A stretch of 5,553 bases of DNA, from NCBI GenBank assembly GCA_014376425.1, contig JACMRO010000246.1, positions 1 through 5,553 of the forward strand. The letters are read 5' to 3'. Made by a program: the position numbers and the translations under genes. Below are positions 5,402 to 5,553 of this stretch, one piece after another; within the stretch, counting starts at the first letter, position 1; each line of letters opens with the position of its first letter. This DNA is from Rubritepida sp. Lineage in GTDB: Bacteria; Pseudomonadota; Alphaproteobacteria; Acetobacterales; Acetobacteraceae. Below the pieces are notes generated by a model. That model did no database searches, was not told the DNA's origin, and saw nothing but the letters and a program-made list of their open reading frames with translations.

Positions 5402-5553
5402 ATGACAATCGAACGACGCGGGGCTCTCATCGGCGCCGGCTTGCTGGGCTCTGCCGCCATCGCGGCGAAGCTGATCCGCCCGGCTACCGCGCAGCCCGCC
5501 ATTCCGGCGACACAGGCGCCTGGTTTCTATCGCTTCAAGGTTGGTGCCTGGAC
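5402..5553 (+). CDS. N-terminus of a probable Tat-exported metallo-beta-lactamase-fold hydrolase (3' end outside window)
   Basis: Only the first 50 codons are present. Residues 1-30 form an export signal: twin arginines in ERRGALIG (4-11), a hydrophobic Gly/Ala/Leu stretch (8-25), and a likely cleavage site after ATA (28-30). The twin arginines suggest the Tat route, used for proteins folded in the cytoplasm, often with a cofactor. The mature start contains APGFYRFKVGAW (39-50), which resembles the first strand of exported metallo-beta-lactamase-fold hydrolases, where this stretch precedes the fold and its zinc-binding HxHxDH motif. That motif would lie beyond the window, so the family call rests on a short match and is tentative. 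The gene follows a 436-bp gap and is probably transcribed separately from the methyltransferase. The substrate cannot be inferred. Confidence 0.6.
   Translation, partial: MTIERRGALIGAGLLGSAAIAAKLIRPATAQPAIPATQAPGFYRFKVGAW

Noticed and set aside
5062..5408. Two short - strand frames in the gap (78 and 73 codons) as small genes
   Set aside because: Neither has a recognisable motif or a clear ribosome binding site, and one starts inside the hydrolase start region.

Overview
The window is dense, GC-rich bacterial chromosome. All supported genes lie on the + strand, with strong G/C preference at third codon positions. Protein content and style suggest an alphaproteobacterium, perhaps Acetobacteraceae or another Rhodospirillales member: an RhlE-type DEAD-box helicase with an Arg/Gly/Asp-rich tail, a glutaryl-CoA dehydrogenase, an RlmD-like methyltransferase and a Tat-type export signal. 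The taxonomic call is inference from protein style, not from a marker gene.

Layout. Positions 2-2101 hold a DEAD-box RNA helicase that is open at the left edge, so its true start is outside the window. It carries an unusual second, N-terminal copy of the Q motif. After an 82-bp gap comes gcdH (2184-3374), with a strong ribosome binding site. It overlaps by four bases (TTGA) a small three-helix membrane protein of the DUF2721 type (3371-3754). That gene in turn overlaps by four bases (GTGA) a 23S rRNA uracil-5 methyltransferase of the RlmD/RumA type (3751-4965). Positions 4966-5401 contain no recognised gene but have several inverted repeats and one uninterrupted reading frame. The window ends in the first 50 codons of a probable Tat-exported metallo-beta-lactamase-fold hydrolase (5402 onward).

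How the genes relate. gcdH, the DUF2721 gene and the methyltransferase are very probably co-transcribed and translationally coupled, because their stop and start codons interlock. Their functions (Lys/Trp/aromatic catabolism, unknown membrane role, rRNA modification) do not form an obvious pathway. The helicase and the methyltransferase both act on RNA, but nothing in the sequence links them mechanistically. I see no CRISPR array, transposase, tRNA or rRNA gene, phage gene or defence system. Apart from the duplicated Q motif and the unexplained 436-bp gap, this is an ordinary chromosomal region, and I do not claim a new biological system.
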